64,000 bases of DNA, taken from positions 558,001 through 622,000 of the forward strand of contig NZ_MHZG01000001.1 of NCBI RefSeq assembly GCF_001830325.1, read 5' to 3'. The DNA is from Polynucleobacter sp. GWA2_45_21 (GTDB taxonomy: Bacteria; Pseudomonadota; Gammaproteobacteria; Burkholderiales; Burkholderiaceae). Position 1 is the stretch's first letter; each line of letters starts with the position of its first letter. Below, piece by piece: positions 62,291-64,000 of the stretch. Made by a program: the position numbers and the translations under genes. The notes under the pieces are model-generated. The model saw only the letters and a program-made list of their open reading frames with translations. It did no database searches and had not been told where the DNA came from.

Positions 62291-63678
62291 TGGTTAAGAA
62301 AAAAGTTGCCATCATTGGCGCTGGTATTTCTGGCTTAGGATGCGCATACGCATTAAGACAGCACCCAGACTTAGATCTCACCGTATTTGAAGGTGGCAAT
62401 CATATCGGTGGTCATAGCAATACAGTAGATCTCACACTAGACACTTCTGAAGGCAAGGTGTCTCATGGAGTGGATACTGGCTTTCTAGTATTTAATCGCA
62501 AAACCTATCCTCGATTAGTTCGTCTATTTGAGGAAATTCAAGTGCCGATTGCACCATCAGAGATGTCTTTTTCTGTATCAATTGATGCGAGCGAAAAAAC
62601 GGGGCATGCCAAAAAGATTGAATGGGCTGGTAATGACATCAATTCCTTCTTTGGACAAAGAAGCAATTTATTCTCATTGTCATTCTGGAGAATGGCTTAT
62701 GACATCTTACGCTTCAATCGTTTAGCCACTCGACTCGCAGAAGAACAAATTACTGCCAAGCTTGAATACTCAGAACCGGATGAGCGTATTAAGGATTTTT
62801 TAGATCGTAATCACTTTAGCACTAGCTTTAGAGAAAATTATTTCCTGCCAATGATTGGTGCCATTTGGTCATGCTCTGTTGAGCAGATGCTGGAGTTTCC
62901 AATTCAGACAATGGTCCGCTTCTGTCATAACCATGGGCTTTTACAGATTCAAAATCGCCCACAATGGCTTACTGTTAAAGGTGGTTCGCGAGAATATGTG
63001 AAGCTTTTGGTTGCAGTCCTGGAGAAACATCAAGTCCAGTTTGTGCGCGAATCCGTTTCCCGTGTCAACACCTGTCAAGCAGAAAATTCTCAGGTCGAAG
63101 TCATTACCCCTTCAGGGTCACACTGGTTTGATGAAGTAGTGATGGCTTGTCATAGCGATCAGACTTTAGACTTAGTACATGGTATTGACCAAGATGCCCG
63201 AAATATTTTGGCCTCCGTACCCTATCAAAAGAATCGTGCAATTTTGCACACTGACAGGAATTTTCTACCAGCTACTGAGCGCTGCTGGGCTGCCTGGAAC
63301 TACACTGCAAAGTCTGGTGCAACACCAAGCGCACAACAACACGTCAGCGTCAATTATTTAATCAACCGCTTGCAACCTCTGCCTAAGGCATTCGAGAGTA
63401 CGCAGATTATTGTGAGCCTGAACCCACTAACTGATCCAAACCCATCACTAGTTCATGAAGAAATTCATTACTCGCATCCAGTATTCGATATGCGTGCTGT
63501 CCAGGCTCAAAAGGAGCTCCCTTTAATTCAGGGCAACTCCTCAATTTGGTATTGCGGTGCATGGACTGGCTTCGGCTTTCATGAAGATGGCCTCCGTTCA
63601 GGTGAATTGGTAGCGATGGATCTGATGGAAAAAATTGCTCATCGCGTTCTACCTAGCTCGATTAAAGATGTTCAGTAA
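62290..63678 (+). CDS. FAD-dependent oxidoreductase (amine oxidase-like)
   Basis: A 462-residue flavoprotein starting with GTG. The dinucleotide motif is IIGAGISGLGCAYAL, followed by FEGGNHIGGHSNTVD and GVDTGFLVFNRKTYPRL. This type, followed by DUF1365 and usually a cyclopropane-fatty-acid-synthase-like methyltransferase, forms a conserved lipid-modification or photo-oxidative-stress cluster in proteobacteria. The reaction is not known from sequence. It abuts the DUF1365 gene with no gap. Confidence 0.88.
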   Translation: MVKKKVAIIGAGISGLGCAYALRQHPDLDLTVFEGGNHIGGHSNTVDLTLDTSEGKVSHGVDTGFLVFNRKTYPRLVRLFEEIQVPIAPSEMSFSVSIDASEKTGHAKKIEWAGNDINSFFGQRSNLFSLSFWRMAYDILRFNRLATRLAEEQITAKLEYSEPDERIKDFLDRNHFSTSFRENYFLPMIGAIWSCSVEQMLEFPIQTMVRFCHNHGLLQIQNRPQWLTVKGGSREYVKLLVAVLEKHQVQFVRESVSRVNTCQAENSQVEVITPSGSHWFDEVVMACHSDQTLDLVHGIDQDARNILASVPYQKNRAILHTDRNFLPATERCWAAWNYTAKSGATPSAQQHVSVNYLINRLQPLPKAFESTQIIVSLNPLTDPNPSLVHEEIHYSHPVFDMRAVQAQKELPLIQGNSSIWYCGAWTGFGFHEDGLRSGELVAMDLMEKIAHRVLPSSIKDVQ

Positions 63679-64000
63679 ATGAATTTGCCAACGATTAATT
63701 TTGGGACGGTAAAGCATCGGCGTTTTCGCCCCGCTAAAAATGCGTTTGGCTATGGTGTATTTACTTTATCCATTCCAATGCGCGCACGCAGGAATGATCC
63801 AACATTACTCAGCAAGCATGGTCTTAGAGACAATCAATTCGGACTTTTCTCATTCTTCGACCAAGATCATGGCTTAGGTAATGGGGATAGCCTGTCCTGG
63901 ATGGAAGAAATCCTTGAGGCAAATCATATTCAGCATATTGATGGTGAGATCTGGTTACAAACCTTTCCGAGGGTGCTGGGCTATGTCTTTAACCCTGTCA
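63679..64000 (+). CDS. DUF1365 family protein, N-terminal part (runs off window)
   Basis: The reading frame starts MNLPTINFGTVKHRRFRPAKNAF and continues open to the window edge, including GLFSFFDQDHGLGNG and LQTFPRVLGYVFNPV, landmarks of DUF1365. The ATG begins on the base after the stop of the FAD oxidoreductase. The 3' end is outside the window. Confidence 0.88.
   Translation, partial: MNLPTINFGTVKHRRFRPAKNAFGYGVFTLSIPMRARRNDPTLLSKHGLRDNQFGLFSFFDQDHGLGNGDSLSWMEEILEANHIQHIDGEIWLQTFPRVLGYVFNPV

Overview
The window is ordinary chromosomal sequence from a betaproteobacterium. Gene content and order (uvrA/MFS/ssb, kdsD-kdsC-lptCAB, hpf-ptsN-hprK-rapZ, an EIIA-HPr-EI block next to gshB-gshA, and a caa3-type cytochrome oxidase operon with cox11, DUF2970, ctaA, ctaB and SCO), together with moderate GC and very tight gene packing, point to Burkholderiaceae of the small-genome freshwater Polynucleobacter type. 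The genus is an inference from gene order and protein character; no database was searched. I see no phage, insertion sequence, CRISPR array, integron or other mobile element.

Layout. 1-4.5 kb: end of ilvA, a 5'-nucleotidase, queF, an unrecognised secreted protein and ssb. 4.6-10.7 kb: MFS transporter, uvrA and a CPA2/Kef antiporter. 10.7-17.2 kb: envelope and PTS-regulatory cluster (kdsD, kdsC, lptC, lptA, lptB, then hpf, ptsN, hprK, rapZ) with no rpoN where it usually sits. 17.1-19.1 kb: mutM-mutY oxidised-guanine repair pair. 19.1-24.1 kb: a TPR-LolB fusion, ispE, tRNA-Gln, prs, rplY, pth. 24.1-28.3 kb: ferredoxin, coaD, rsmD and two M16 peptidases. 28.3-30.3 kb: ftsY and rpoH, the latter behind a perfect CIRCE operator. 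30.3-39.3 kb: haem A synthesis, SCO, SURF1, DUF2909 and the cytochrome c oxidase operon. 39.4-43.8 kb: methyltransferase, comF, trmL, gpsA, secB, grxC, rhodanese. 43.8-46.7 kb: gpmA, ctpA, moeB-like. 46.7-51.5 kb: ptsI, ptsH, EIIA-Man, gshB, gshA. 51.6-54.2 kb: amtB, glnK and a TorF-type porin behind NtrC-like sites. 54.4-64 kb: ubiK, a lipoprotein, lipA, lipB, DUF493, hydrolase, ferredoxin, VanZ-like protein, birA, coaX, hldE-C, a periplasmic glutathione peroxidase, an FAD oxidoreductase and the start of a DUF1365 gene.

How the parts work together. KdsD/KdsC make Kdo, the separate heptose adenylyltransferase supplies ADP-heptose, and LptC/A/B belong to the machine exporting the finished LPS; LolB-like, lipoprotein and VanZ-like genes are also envelope-related. 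The PTS proteins (EI, HPr with His15 and Ser46, EIIA-Man, EIIA-Ntr and HPr kinase) form a signalling phosphorelay, with no sugar permease in the window. The nitrogen block (porin, PII, AmtB) is an ammonium-uptake module. The respiratory block carries structural subunits I-III plus most dedicated assembly factors.

The most interesting pattern is at promoters. In about a dozen first-of-unit genes a good -10 hexamer ends exactly six bases before the start codon, which would put +1 on the A of ATG. This suggests that leaderless transcription is common here, often from divergent promoters in gaps of only 11-46 bp. Other points worth checking are a Cys-less TPR-LolB fusion, HrcA-type control of rpoH, an rsmD gene whose best start is AUA, a MutY iron-sulfur loop with altered spacing, and the missing rpoN. 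No wholly new multi-gene system is evident.
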